Shown: positions 43,690 to 54,227, counted from the first letter of the stretch. The stretch: DNA of 64,000 nucleotides from Oscillatoriales cyanobacterium (GCA_004294385.1 REAP01000025.1:62001-126000); one strand, 5' to 3'. Program-made: numbers and translations. The notes: generated by a model not told the origin, from the sequence alone.

Positions 43690-46600
43690 ATGAACAACCA
43701 ACTGGCAAAAATTATCGGACTATTTTTCGCAGCAGCAATCGTGTTTGGATTCATCGGTTATGAACTTCAAAATCCAAATTCTGTCAGCAACTCAGTCATA
43801 TCGATCGGCTTTTCCAATGATACCATCGCGGCCGCAGGTGCGATCGACAACAAACGCGACCAGATTTATCTCAACGGCACCTGGCAATTTGTCCCCGCCA
43901 TCGGCAACCCCCAAAATCCCCCCCAATCCCCAAGCTGGGGTTCCATCCAAGTACCCGGAAACTGGCAAGAAGAAAAAAACGAATCCACACCAGGAATCAT
44001 CTCCCGTGGCACCGGCCCAGCTTGGGAAAAATTCAACAATCAACAATTATCCAAAGCTTGGTATCAGCGGAATATCGAAATTCCAACTGACTGGAAAAAT
44101 CGCAGAATATTCATCGATTTAGCCAGAGTCAGTACCGATGCAATCATCTTTGTTAACGGCATTAACAGCGGTCAAATTGAATGGCCCTACGGCACGATTG
44201 AAATTACTAAATTAGCACAACCAGGTCAAAATACCATATCTATTTTAGTCGTAGCAGTCTCCGACGAAAAAGACAAAACCGTGATCATGGGCCCCACAGA
44301 AATCTACACCACAAAATCCAACCTACAATCACGAGGAATCATCGGCGAAGTCCGAATTTTCAGCCTACCACCAGGCCCGCTAATTAGTGACGTATTCGTC
44401 CAAACTTCCACCAGAAAGCAGCAAATTAAATTAGATGTAGAACTCAAAGACATCAAACAAAACGGTCAAATTCAGCTTGTCGCTCAAATGCTCGATGAAA
44501 AGGGCAAAGTAGAACAAAAATTCACAGGTACTGCTGAAGTTCAAGCTAAACCAATTCAAACTGTCAAAGTCCAGTGGGATTGGAAAAAGCCTCGTCTTTG
44601 GGATGTCGGTCAACCAAACCTTTACACCCTGAAATTAGCAGTAAAAGGAAGCGGCATTAATACACAATATGATCAACCTTTCGGCTTCCGCGAATTTTGG
44701 ATAGAAGGACGTAAATTTTTCTTAAATGGCACAGAATTTCGTCTGCGACCAATCTTGCATCCCGATAGTTGGGAAAGTGGCACTGTCGAAGGTTCTGATA
44801 AATTAATTGAAAGCTACAATAAAGCTGGTTTTAATATAGTAGAAACCTGGCCTTGGAATCACGACGAACGAGGGAAGTGGCACTTTCGAGAACTGTTTTC
44901 CGAAAGAGCAGACCTCAAAGGCTTTCCAGTTATGGCACCCGCTTTAGATGTTAGTTTGCTCGCTTCAAATGGAAGTTGGAATAACCGCTCACTGAAAGAC
45001 CGCTGGAAATCGCGAATGACCACAGAAATGCGCCGCTATCGCAATCATCCATCAATATTAATGTGGGCTACAAGTCCTAACTTTTTCGGTAACACCGATG
45101 ACCAAAATCCCCGCCGCATTGGCAAAAAAGTAGTAGCAGGAAATCTTGATGCGAATCGTTTGCGGGACATTACAACCTTGGCAAATGAATCTTTTGCCAG
45201 TATGAAATCTGTCGATCCAACTAGACCTGTGATGGTACACCAAGGTGCAAATTTTGGCGATGTTTATGCGCTGAATTCTTACTTAAATGTAATTCCATTG
45301 CAAGAAAGAGAAGAATGGATTTCCGAGTGGAGTAAAACTGGAGATATGCCATACATGGTAGTGGAATTTGGGACACCACTACACGCCACGATGATGCGAA
45401 ATCGAGCGGGATTTGAAAAGGTGATTGTTAGCGAACCTTTGATGACGGAATTTGCGGCAATTTATTTGGGTAAACAAGCTTATGAGTTAGAAACTACGGC
45501 TTATAAAAATAAAATCCGCGAGCAATTTGTCAAAGGTCAAGAATATAAAAGTTGGCATCTGAATAAAGAGTTAGATTTTGCACCAGCTTTTCAAAAGTTG
45601 CAGCAGTTATTCAGTACGAATACTTGGCGGAGTTGGCGGACTTTTGGAATGTCTGGAGGGATGATTCCTTGGAATGATGGACATGGTTGGCAAGTCTCGG
45701 ATGCTGGTAGAACTAAGGTAGATATTGGAGAGTTTCAACCGGGAAGACGGGGCGTTTATTTGAAGCAAGTGTCGAAGAATCTGCTATATCATTTGCAGCC
45801 AGAAGCTTACACTACTCATCCTAGTGGCGAGGCAATTATGAAGAATAACGGCCCGACTTTGGCTTGGATTGCTGGTTCTAATCCAGCTTTTACTGCAAAA
45901 GAACACAGTTTTTGGGCGGGCGGAAAACTGGCGAAGCAGGTAGTCTTAATTAACGATACTAGGGCGAAACAAAATTTTGCTTTCACTTGGCGAGTTTTGG
46001 CGGGGGGGAAAGAGGTTGGAAAGGGTGAAAAGCAGGGGACTATTGAGACGGCAGGTACACTGTTTTTCCCGATCGATGTGAAATTGCCAAATGATATTTT
46101 AGGCAAGACTGATGGCGAAATTAGTCTAACTGCAAAAATAGCCGATCGCACTCATGTCGATACTTTTGCCTTCCGCGTGTTTGGGACTCCCAGCAAAATC
46201 AAGGATAAGCTGGCAATATTTGACCCAGTTGGCAAAACATCCGCAATGTTAAAACAGCTAGGTCACGAACTTATACCGTGGAACGGTTCGCAAGTTTCAT
46301 CACTATTAATTATCGGTCGAGAAGCATTTTCTAGCGGGCAAAATCTGCCGGGAAACTTAGAGAATTTTGTGCGAAATGGCGGGAAAGCAATTGTGTTTCC
46401 CCAGCAGCGAGAATGGCTAACAAATAAAGGTTTGCGAGTTGCCGAACATATTAGTCGTCGCGTCTATCCAATTGATAGTAACCACCCGGTAGTTAGCGGT
46501 TTAGATGAAACTGATTTGCGCGATTGGACTGGGGAAAGCACATTACTTGAATCTTACCCAGACACAATTCAAAAACCATCAAGATTGAGTCCAGCAATTA

Positions 46601-47493
46601 CGCCTTGGTACGGCTGGCATTGGGGGAATCGTGGCGGTGTCAGCAGCGCTTCTATTGAGAAGCCACACCGTAGTTCTTGGCGACCAATTTTGGAGTCTGA
46701 GTTTGATTTAGCTTATTCGCCACTGATGGAATTGGATTACGGAAAAGGGCGGTTGATTTTAAATCAGTTGGATTTAGAAGACCATTTTGCTGTGGATCCT
46801 GGGGCGGCGCAATTAGCCCAAACACTTGTGAGTTATGGGATGGATTCTGTTGTTTCTGGGAAACCGGATCGGGTGGTTTTAATTGGGGGAGATGGAGATG
46901 CCAAGAAGTTGGATAATTTGGGAGTAATCTATCAACGGGCTAACGGACTTTCTCAGAATGTTGGCCTGGCGATTGTGGGGGCGGAGGCGAATGTGAAAGA
47001 TGCTGATTTACGCAGTTATTTGAATGGTGGTGGTAAGGCGTTTTTCTTGCCACGTCAAGTGCCTGTTGCTGGTTTGGGCGTGGGTTTGGAACAAACTAAG
47101 AATTTTGGGGGTTCCTTGGCGGTTCCCGGTTGGGACGAGGTGAAGGGGGTTAGTGGTTCGGATTTGCGATCGCGCTCTTTTTATGATACTTGGTTGATTA
47201 AGTCTGGGGGTGAAATTGGGGCTGACGGTTTGTTAAGTCGGGTTGCTGTAGGTAAGGGTGTGGCGATTTTTTCTCAGATTGACCCGGATGGTTTGAATGC
47301 TGATACTAACACTTATTTGCGTTTTACTCGCTGGCGGCAAACTCGCGCGAATGCTCAGATTTTGGCTAATTTGGGGGCGAGTTTTAAGGTGGATGGGGTG
47401 GTGTTTAATGGTTCTAGTCGGGAGTTTTATCACTCGGATTATAGGACGGATTTTGAGAATGGGGATGATCCTTATCGGTATTATAGATGGTAG
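43690..47493 (+). CDS. Exported GH2-like protein lacking the acid/base Glu
   Basis: A protein of 1267 residues with an N-terminal hydrophobic segment (IIGLFFAAAIVFGFIGYEL), probably exported or anchored. YLNGTWQFVP, VPGNWQE and AWYQRNIEIPTDWKNRRI form the GH2 sugar-binding jelly roll. An Ig-like domain and a TIM barrel (FGFREFWIEGRKFFLNG, HPDSWESGTVEGSDKLIESY) follow. The nucleophile-like Glu is at 559 in VVEFG. Where GH2 enzymes have N-E as acid/base, this protein reads ATSPNFFG (N464-F465), so the catalytic acid is missing. About 450 further C-terminal residues contain two segments resembling glutamine-amidotransferase-like or beta-galactosidase-trimerisation folds (SLLIIGREAFSSG, VVLIGGDGDAKKLD). 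Substrate unknown; activity may be absent or unusual. Confidence 0.8.
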   Translation: MNNQLAKIIGLFFAAAIVFGFIGYELQNPNSVSNSVISIGFSNDTIAAAGAIDNKRDQIYLNGTWQFVPAIGNPQNPPQSPSWGSIQVPGNWQEEKNESTPGIISRGTGPAWEKFNNQQLSKAWYQRNIEIPTDWKNRRIFIDLARVSTDAIIFVNGINSGQIEWPYGTIEITKLAQPGQNTISILVVAVSDEKDKTVIMGPTEIYTTKSNLQSRGIIGEVRIFSLPPGPLISDVFVQTSTRKQQIKLDVELKDIKQNGQIQLVAQMLDEKGKVEQKFTGTAEVQAKPIQTVKVQWDWKKPRLWDVGQPNLYTLKLAVKGSGINTQYDQPFGFREFWIEGRKFFLNGTEFRLRPILHPDSWESGTVEGSDKLIESYNKAGFNIVETWPWNHDERGKWHFRELFSERADLKGFPVMAPALDVSLLASNGSWNNRSLKDRWKSRMTTEMRRYRNHPSILMWATSPNFFGNTDDQNPRRIGKKVVAGNLDANRLRDITTLANESFASMKSVDPTRPVMVHQGANFGDVYALNSYLNVIPLQEREEWISEWSKTGDMPYMVVEFGTPLHATMMRNRAGFEKVIVSEPLMTEFAAIYLGKQAYELETTAYKNKIREQFVKGQEYKSWHLNKELDFAPAFQKLQQLFSTNTWRSWRTFGMSGGMIPWNDGHGWQVSDAGRTKVDIGEFQPGRRGVYLKQVSKNLLYHLQPEAYTTHPSGEAIMKNNGPTLAWIAGSNPAFTAKEHSFWAGGKLAKQVVLINDTRAKQNFAFTWRVLAGGKEVGKGEKQGTIETAGTLFFPIDVKLPNDILGKTDGEISLTAKIADRTHVDTFAFRVFGTPSKIKDKLAIFDPVGKTSAMLKQLGHELIPWNGSQVSSLLIIGREAFSSGQNLPGNLENFVRNGGKAIVFPQQREWLTNKGLRVAEHISRRVYPIDSNHPVVSGLDETDLRDWTGESTLLESYPDTIQKPSRLSPAITPWYGWHWGNRGGVSSASIEKPHRSSWRPILESEFDLAYSPLMELDYGKGRLILNQLDLEDHFAVDPGAAQLAQTLVSYGMDSVVSGKPDRVVLIGGDGDAKKLDNLGVIYQRANGLSQNVGLAIVGAEANVKDADLRSYLNGGGKAFFLPRQVPVAGLGVGLEQTKNFGGSLAVPGWDEVKGVSGSDLRSRSFYDTWLIKSGGEIGADGLLSRVAVGKGVAIFSQIDPDGLNADTNTYLRFTRWRQTRANAQILANLGASFKVDGVVFNGSSREFYHSDYRTDFENGDDPYRYYRW

Positions 47494-47561
47494 GAAGTTC
47501 GGCAGCGGATTTTGTAGCGGATGTAACGGATGTTTGTAGGATCTCTGGCGATATCTTTGCC

Positions 47562-47601
47562 GGGGTGGGTTGTTGAGATTGTTAATTATTGGCAGTAATT
47601 T
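47562..47601. repeat. Repeat copy overlapping the end of the antitoxin gene
   Basis: CCGGGGTGGGTTGTTGAGAT and GTTAATTATTGGCAG match 47889-47925 with only a few differences. On the minus strand the last seven codons of the Phd-like antitoxin (NLLNYCQ) lie in this repeat. Confidence 0.75.
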
Positions 47602-47837
47602 AATAGATTCCCTGTCCAAAATTCGTCTGGTAACGGTTCATCAAAATCGTCGCTTGTCCAGATTGCTCCTGCGTGCAATCCTGCTGTACGCTGCTTAGGT
47701 GGGGATGTAATGGGCGCTAAACGGACAAGGGGAATGCCGCCTTCTGTGAGCACAACCTCTATGCCTTTAAGTGCTAGAGATAGTAATTCTTTTAAATTTG
47801 TCTGTGCTTCTTGCACGTCAACTGTTTTTGTCAGCAT
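47586..47837 (-). CDS. Phd/YefM-like antitoxin, toxin partner absent
   Basis: A protein of 83 residues. The N-terminal DNA-binding part MLTKTVDVQEAQTNLKELL, then GIEVVLTEGGIPLVRLAPI, is the Phd/YefM fold. The C-terminal DDFDEPLPDEFWTG is the usual toxin-binding tail that wraps a PIN toxin. After this the protein ends in NLLNYCQ, encoded by a dispersed repeat, instead of stopping directly. No toxin gene follows; the next gene downstream is the opposite-strand GH2 gene. It is thus an orphan, probably left by a repeat-mediated deletion. By family it would represses its own promoter and neutralise a cognate toxin elsewhere, if any. Confidence 0.82.
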   Translation of the reverse strand: MLTKTVDVQEAQTNLKELLSLALKGIEVVLTEGGIPLVRLAPITSPPKQRTAGLHAGAIWTSDDFDEPLPDEFWTGNLLNYCQ

Positions 47838-47888
47838 TACGGTTATCCAAGTTAGGGGTTAAAAGTGCGATCGCACGCGATTTATCGG

Positions 47889-47952
47889 CCGGGGCGGGTT
47901 TTTGAGATTGTTAATTATTGGCTGATATTGTTGGTGAACCCGCCCCTACATT
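47889..47952. repeat. 'GGGCGGGTTT ... AACCCGCCCCTAC' MITE-like element
   Basis: Inverted ends GGGGCGGGTTTT and GAACCCGCCCCTAC enclose GAGATTGTTAATTATTGGC. Same family as 25432-25502. It touches the end of the HNH gene. Confidence 0.8.
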
Positions 47953-48196
47953 ACAGGTCAAAGTGACGGCGGAAGCGGGGGTCTAGTTTGTCGGTTTTCT
48001 TTTGGTTGCAGGTGCGGCAGAGGGTTTGCAGGTTGCTGATGTCGTTGCTGCCGCCACGGGCTAGGGGGATGATATGATCGATCGACAGTTGGGTTTCTTG
48101 TTTAGTTTGGCCGCAACTTTGGCATTGGTATTTGTTGCGGTTGAAGACGTATTTTCTGACTTCTGGGGGAATGGGGATTCTAGGGGTTTTAGTCAT
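47951..48196 (-). CDS. HNH endonuclease
   Basis: A small nuclease-fold protein of 81 residues. The zinc-binding pairs CQSCG and CRTCN and the catalytic SIDHIIPLARGGSNDISNLQ are complete. Stand-alone HNH proteins of this length are common in cyanobacteria and their targets are mostly unknown. Its ATG overlaps the last codon of the KGK-family frame upstream (ATGA), so the two were probably one operon. The internal stop codon in the upstream gene may reduce its translation. Confidence 0.88.
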   Translation of the reverse strand: MTKTPRIPIPPEVRKYVFNRNKYQCQSCGQTKQETQLSIDHIIPLARGGSNDISNLQTLCRTCNQKKTDKLDPRFRRHFDL

Positions 48197-48648
48197 GAAT
48201 TGTTAGGTTGATTTTCATGGTTTAGAAGTTGGCGACGCAAATCGTCAAGGGGTGATTCTGGCGCGCTGATTTCTAATTGATTGTTTTCTGGTGTTTCTTC
48301 AACTTCTGGTTCGTCTGGGCAAAATTCTATAGTGACATTGAGTTTGAGCTTAATCTTTCCTTTCTTCCAACCCTGAGCACCCACTCCGAGAATTTCACAA
48401 TCTATACCTTGACTAAACCATTCTTCCTATGACCAATTTTTTTGGGGATGATTGCAAGGTACATCGATATTGAGGTTCTGTTTTCTTAATAAATCATCAA
48501 GTGTTTCTCCTAAACTCCACTCAGACAAAAGTTTATTTACTGTTTTCTTGAGTTTTTCCATTTTCAGCATTGTCATACCGAAAGATACAGCATCATCATT
48601 GCCGCAATTGTGGAAATCAACTTTATCTTTCATATTATTGCCAACCAT
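48193..48648 (-). pseudogene. KGK-family protein interrupted by an in-frame amber codon
   Basis: One reading frame of about 151 codons runs from the ATG at 48648 to 48193, interrupted only by TAG at 48427-48429. The first part has SFGMTMLKMEKLKKTVNKLL and a helical region. The second has EEWFSQGIDCEILGVGAQGW directly after the TAG, then KKGKIKLKLNVTIEFCPDEP and the tail SPLDDLRRQLLNHE. This is the KGK domain layout known from cyanobacteria (GWKKGK and EFCPDEPE are its hallmarks), function unknown. The break is a single base change, so a recent nonsense mutation, readthrough or sequencing error are all possible. An internal GTG at 48384 could still give a short C-terminal product. Confidence 0.8.
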
Positions 48649-48704
48649 GCGTTAGTCATATTTAATTTACTTTTTCTAGTTCCAAAGCTACCATCAAACA
48701 CCGA

Positions 48705-48902
48705 TCAACTAAGTTCATCGGCAAATATTTCGTCATAAATGTCATTTTCCGCACTCAGCCAATCTTGATAAGCTTGGGATACAAGCATCGGTTGAACAGA
48801 TTCTTTCCCACTTTTCAAGAATAGGGCTAGGTTCAGAAGTGTTGCTAACTTATCCTCTGGAAGTTGTTCGATTATTGTTAGAAGTTTTTGGCGAATGTTC
48901 AT
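48705..48902 (-). CDS. Small antitoxin-like protein
   Basis: A protein of 65 residues: MNIRQKLLTIIEQLPEDKLA, then TLLNLALFLKSG, and a C-terminal SQAYQDWLSAENDIYDEIFA. The N-terminal pattern of a helix with LPEDKLAxLLN resembles DUF2281 and related small cyanobacterial antitoxins, and the acidic C-terminal tail fits. No toxin gene is adjacent on either side, so it is either an orphan or an unrelated small regulator. Confidence 0.6.
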   Translation of the reverse strand: MNIRQKLLTIIEQLPEDKLATLLNLALFLKSGKESVQPMLVSQAYQDWLSAENDIYDEIFADELS

Positions 48903-48949
48903 AGGATTGGCGATCGCTATTTGTTGCCATTATAGCACAATAAACACAA

Positions 48950-48985
48950 TAAAGAAACCGGGCGATTGGAAATCGCCCGGATTTC
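48950..48985 (-). terminator. Terminator downstream of the dynamin gene
   Basis: On the minus strand CCGGGCGATT and AATCGCCCGG form a 10-bp stem with a 3-base loop, followed by TTTCTTTATTG. It lies about 8 bases past the dynamin stop. Confidence 0.75.
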
Positions 48986-48988
48986 CAA

Positions 48989-51457
48989 TCATTCACCATC
49001 CACCACAACACCATCATTTTGTCCGATCGCAGGTAACAAACTTTCGTGCAACTTCATCGCCTGCAAACAGCTATTAATCCCAGAAACCGCCCGATCGTAC
49101 TTTTCGATCTTTTCGTCATTCTCCGCTTGCAGCCGCTGGTTCCTAGCGATTTTCTCCTCCGCCTCCTGGGCCAAAGTTTGCTCCACATAATCGCGGGCTT
49201 GACTGTATTTCTGCAAAATCTCATCCGCTTGCTTTTGGGCCATCGGCAACAAATGATCTTTCAACGTCTTATTAACAGTTTGGCGGAAGGTTTTGCGAAT
49301 TGTTTGTGATACTTTTGGCTCGAAATCTAAGCGCAATAATTGCCTAATTGCAGGTTGGGCATCAACCATATTTTCGCAGTCGTAACCTTGAGATGTTTGC
49401 TGCAATGTTTGCCGGAATTGATAAATTGAAAACGTGTCTTCATCGTAAAAACGGGGACTTTCTCGCACATAGCGATCGCACTCAACGCCCGCCGCATTCA
49501 CCAAAGCATCAGAAACCCGCTTTGACAACTCATCTAATTGCTGTTCAATTCCCCCATCATTCCCCAACAATCGATACAGAAGTCGATAGTATTCAGATTT
49601 GCGAACACTGTCTTTCAAATACTGGAAGAAATTAGCAACCAATGAAGCCGTAGCCTCTATTAAAATATCTTCCAACTGATTTGCTAAAAAGTAAAGCGCC
49701 TCAACTAAAACCGCAATTAAAGGCGCTGTAGCATTCCGGGGATGAGTCAGCACAGTGCGTCCATAGGCTGCCTCAACCGAAAAGCTATCTAATAATTCAT
49801 CTAAGCGCCGGATCATCCGAGATTGCAGTTGCCGAAAATCGTTATCAAAAACATCGCATTTATTCATAATCATTTCATTGATTTCTGTGGCGATATGTTC
49901 CCGAAAATCCTGTCCGACTTGCTGCAATTCTTGATTTAAACGCAAAAGTTCCTGGGCTTTCATCGCCTCAATTTCGCGGGGTTGGCTGTCCAAATTCCGC
50001 TGGATTGTTTGATAATGTTTCCGCAGTTGAATACACAAATCTTCTAAATCGTCGGCGAGATTTTTGAACAGTTGCGGGCGTTTTTCTTCGGTGAGATAGC
50101 GGGTAATGGCTGTGCGAAAATCTTCGATACCGCTATCCTGAATTAATTGCTCGATTAGCGGTTTTCCTTGTTCCGCAAGAATCCGCACGTAGTTTTGATT
50201 TGGCGTTTCGTAGCTGTTAACTGAAATCCGAAATTTGCTGGGAGATAGTTTGCCGGAATTAGCACAGTAGCGGTTGAATTCGCTGACAAATTGTGGAGTT
50301 TCTTCGCTATTCTCGCTACCATTATCCGTATTGTACGGGCGGGTTTTACCGATAAACTTTAAATCTAACTTACTATCTATATAAACCCGCCCTCTTTCGG
50401 CAAATATTGTATCTAAACCAAAGCGATCGCGCGTTGTGGTATTTTTAATCAAACTGCCGTAAAATCCCAACAATCCGCTAGTTTTGTACACTCTCGCAGT
50501 ATCGCGAAAGTCAGAAGTAATCAGATTTTCTAAGCGCTGTCGCAGTTGAGTATTGTACCAAGTTTCATCGATGCGGTTAAAAATGTAAAAAAGCCGATCG
50601 CGAATTCCCGGATTTCCCCGCGTCTTTTCCATCAACTCAGTTTCTTCCGTCGTCATTTCCCCTGACGAAGCAGCTTTCAAAACGCAAACAACCGCCGAAG
50701 TATCAGGGCTTTCAATCTTATCATAAGTCAGGTCGGCATCTCGTTGTACTGGCGCATCAATTCCCGGCGTATCGATAATAATATTGCCATCTTCCAACAA
50801 CGGATGGTAGCAATAATACTCGACGCGCTTCAGCACCGCACTGTTGCTACCCCGACGCGCATAACTAGCAGCCTCCTTCAGATTGGAGAAATTAAACTGT
50901 TCCATCGAGTAGGTGGCGTTTGCGAGGCTGTGGATGCGATCGCGATTTGCCTCAAAACCTTCTAACAGCAGCATCAAAGCCTTAGCTTGTTTCGCTAATT
51001 CCGACTTATTTTCGCCGCCTTCTTTTTCAATAATGATGTTACACCCTTTGCATAAAAGTGGTACTACATCTGTTTGATTAATATTAAGTTCAGTAGTTAA
51101 ACCTAACTTTTCGCAAAGAGTATGTGCTTGTTCTTTAATTTCAAATTCACTTAAAAAAGTCAGAACAACTCGCTCTTTATCAGATTCAGCAAAGGCGATA
51201 TAACATTCAGTACCAGTCGCGTGTCCTTCTGCACTGTAGAGCAATTCCCGCTCCAACAAAGCATTGATCAGCATCGATTTTCCCGCACTGAAAGCACCGG
51301 CAAACACAATTTCAAACTCAGGAGAAATTGCTTTTTTCAATGAAGCTTGCACCGCTGTAATATCTTGTTGTCGCAAAGATGATTCTTGACGCAGTAGTTG
51401 TAGTAAAGAGTCTACTTGTTCTTGCAAGTTTTTGCATTGAGGCGGCATTTGAGTCAT
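48989..51457 (-). CDS. Bacterial dynamin-like GTPase
   Basis: A membrane-remodelling GTPase of 822 residues. The GTPase motifs are P-loop GAFSAGKS at 54-61, G2 Thr in GHATGTEC, G3 IIDTPGIDAP and G4 NRID. Long helical stalk regions on both sides are rich in Gln, Glu and Arg. A hydrophobic stretch in the middle (APLIAVLVEALYFLANQLED and TASLVANFFQYL) probably forms the membrane-binding paddle, as in Nostoc BDLP. The final 90 residues are coiled coil. Bacterial dynamins fuse or protect membranes and some limit phage damage. It stands alone with its own terminator; no dynamin partner is adjacent. Confidence 0.9.
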   Translation of the reverse strand: MTQMPPQCKNLQEQVDSLLQLLRQESSLRQQDITAVQASLKKAISPEFEIVFAGAFSAGKSMLINALLERELLYSAEGHATGTECYIAFAESDKERVVLTFLSEFEIKEQAHTLCEKLGLTTELNINQTDVVPLLCKGCNIIIEKEGGENKSELAKQAKALMLLLEGFEANRDRIHSLANATYSMEQFNFSNLKEAASYARRGSNSAVLKRVEYYCYHPLLEDGNIIIDTPGIDAPVQRDADLTYDKIESPDTSAVVCVLKAASSGEMTTEETELMEKTRGNPGIRDRLFYIFNRIDETWYNTQLRQRLENLITSDFRDTARVYKTSGLLGFYGSLIKNTTTRDRFGLDTIFAERGRVYIDSKLDLKFIGKTRPYNTDNGSENSEETPQFVSEFNRYCANSGKLSPSKFRISVNSYETPNQNYVRILAEQGKPLIEQLIQDSGIEDFRTAITRYLTEEKRPQLFKNLADDLEDLCIQLRKHYQTIQRNLDSQPREIEAMKAQELLRLNQELQQVGQDFREHIATEINEMIMNKCDVFDNDFRQLQSRMIRRLDELLDSFSVEAAYGRTVLTHPRNATAPLIAVLVEALYFLANQLEDILIEATASLVANFFQYLKDSVRKSEYYRLLYRLLGNDGGIEQQLDELSKRVSDALVNAAGVECDRYVRESPRFYDEDTFSIYQFRQTLQQTSQGYDCENMVDAQPAIRQLLRLDFEPKVSQTIRKTFRQTVNKTLKDHLLPMAQKQADEILQKYSQARDYVEQTLAQEAEEKIARNQRLQAENDEKIEKYDRAVSGINSCLQAMKLHESLLPAIGQNDGVVVDGE

Positions 51458-51534
51458 TGTCGCAGAATGCTCCTGATTATCGGAAAATTACCTTCTTGAT
51501 TAGACAGCCCGCCAAGTCCGTCTGCGGGCCCGCA

Positions 51535-51669
51535 AGTCCGCCAGGGGTTGAAACCCCTGTCTCAAAGCGAAAGTCCTCTCAAGAGGACTGAAGAGAAGAA
51601 TATGTCAACTTATTAGTCCTCGACCGAGGACTTTCGCTATTAGCCAGGGGTTTCAACCCCTGGCGGACT
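51535..51669. repeat. 135-bp nested palindrome
   Basis: The left arm (AGTCCGCCAGGGGTTGAAAC ... AGCGAAAGTCCTCTC) and the right arm (CGAGGACTTTCGCT ... GTTTCAACCCCTGGCGGACT) are near-perfect inverses. Each arm contains its own short palindromes (GGGGTTGAAACCCC and TCCTCTCAAGAGGA). It is a MITE-like element or a large RNA hairpin between the dynamin and crtB genes. No gene is in 51458-51733. Confidence 0.88.
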
Positions 51670-51733
51670 ATCGGTTTTACGTTAAGTCGACACCAATGAG
51701 CACAGTGCCGTCTCCTCCGTTGCTATCATATTG

Positions 51734-52663
51734 CTAAAGCACTTTTGACTTGATCCAAGCGGCGGGGAGACACTGCAATTTCTGAAAATTGGTAACATAA
51801 GCCCGCTTTTGGAACACATCGTAGTTATTCCGCTCGATCGCATTTAAGATCCTGCTATAGAGCATAGTAGCAGCCCAGACAGTCCAGCGGATATCGGGAC
51901 TGAGCACTTTGATTCCCGGTTCGGCGCTAGTATATAATTTGCGAGCTCGCTGAATTTGGAAGCGCATCAATTCCCGCCAGCGATTGTCAATCACACCGTT
52001 GAATAAATCTTCTTCGGTATAGTTAAACAACGCTAAGTCTTCTAAGGGAATATAAATGCGGCCACGACGGGCATCTTCTCCCACATCGCGCAGAATGTTA
52101 GTCAACTGCTTAGCAATGCCGAGGGCGATCGCCTCTTCTTTGGGAATTTTATTGCCCCAGTGCCAATTCCAGTTAGTAGCGGGACTCGATTCGTCCACAC
52201 CCATCACAGACATCGACATCATCCCGACAGTACCGGCTACCCGATAACAATAAAGATTGAGCTCCTCAAAAGTTTCGTAGCGACTGCGGTACAAGTCCAT
52301 TTGTTGGCCCGCAATCATTTCCCGAAACGGTTGAATGTCGATCGGAAAACGAGACAAAGTATCCACCAAAGCCACGTCATAATCGTCGTGGGGATGGCCC
52401 GCAAACAGCGATTCTAGGCGTTTTTCCCACAAATTTAGGGTTTCAGGGGTCGTGGCCTCAGAACCAGGCCCGTCTACGAGTTCGTCGGTGCGGCGGCACC
52501 AGACGTAAATCGCCCAGATAGCCCGACGCTTAGCTTCGGGCATGAGTTGAGTGCCTAAATAAAAATTTTTGGCATAACTCGCTGTGACTTGGCGACAGAG
52601 TTCGTAGGATTCATCCAAAGAAGCCAGAGTTCTCATGCACTGGAGTTTTGACAGTTGCAGCAT
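51734..52663 (-). CDS. crtB: Phytoene synthase
   Basis: It joins two geranylgeranyl diphosphates to phytoene, the first committed step of carotenoid synthesis, at the membrane surface. The protein has 309 residues. Both Asp-rich metal sites are visible: RRTDELVDGPGSE and DVGEDARRGRIYIP. YCYRVAGTVGMMSMSVMG is a family hallmark. It lies 84 bases after crtP on the same strand, the usual cyanobacterial order crtP-crtB. A hairpin lies in the gap between them. Start at 52663 is chosen because relatives begin MLQL; an internal ATG nine codons later is an alternative. Confidence 0.96.
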   Translation of the reverse strand: MLQLSKLQCMRTLASLDESYELCRQVTASYAKNFYLGTQLMPEAKRRAIWAIYVWCRRTDELVDGPGSEATTPETLNLWEKRLESLFAGHPHDDYDVALVDTLSRFPIDIQPFREMIAGQQMDLYRSRYETFEELNLYCYRVAGTVGMMSMSVMGVDESSPATNWNWHWGNKIPKEEAIALGIAKQLTNILRDVGEDARRGRIYIPLEDLALFNYTEEDLFNGVIDNRWRELMRFQIQRARKLYTSAEPGIKVLSPDIRWTVWAATMLYSRILNAIERNNYDVFQKRAYVTNFQKLQCLPAAWIKSKVL

Positions 52664-52698
52664 CCGAGAATAAGAAATTTAAAGATTAGAACTGATTT

Positions 52699-52721
52699 TC
52701 TCCCGTCTAGAAAACGGGAGA
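52699..52721. promoter_or_regulatory. Hairpin between crtP and crtB
   Basis: TCTCCCGT and ACGGGAGA form an 8-bp stem with a 7-base loop. A T-rich run follows on the plus strand only, so on the crt transcript it looks more like a stabilising or attenuating hairpin than a full terminator. Confidence 0.45.
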
Positions 52722-52747
52722 TTCTTTTACGTCTTTATGAAAAATTC

Positions 52748-54127
<1,380 letters not shown>

Positions 54128-54227
54128 TTAATACTACTTGGCCTCTATATTCACTTTGTTTTCATTATACTTTACAACTCGTTACAAAATTCTGTCATTC
54201 GCCAGCAAGTAGGACTCACGCGCGAGG

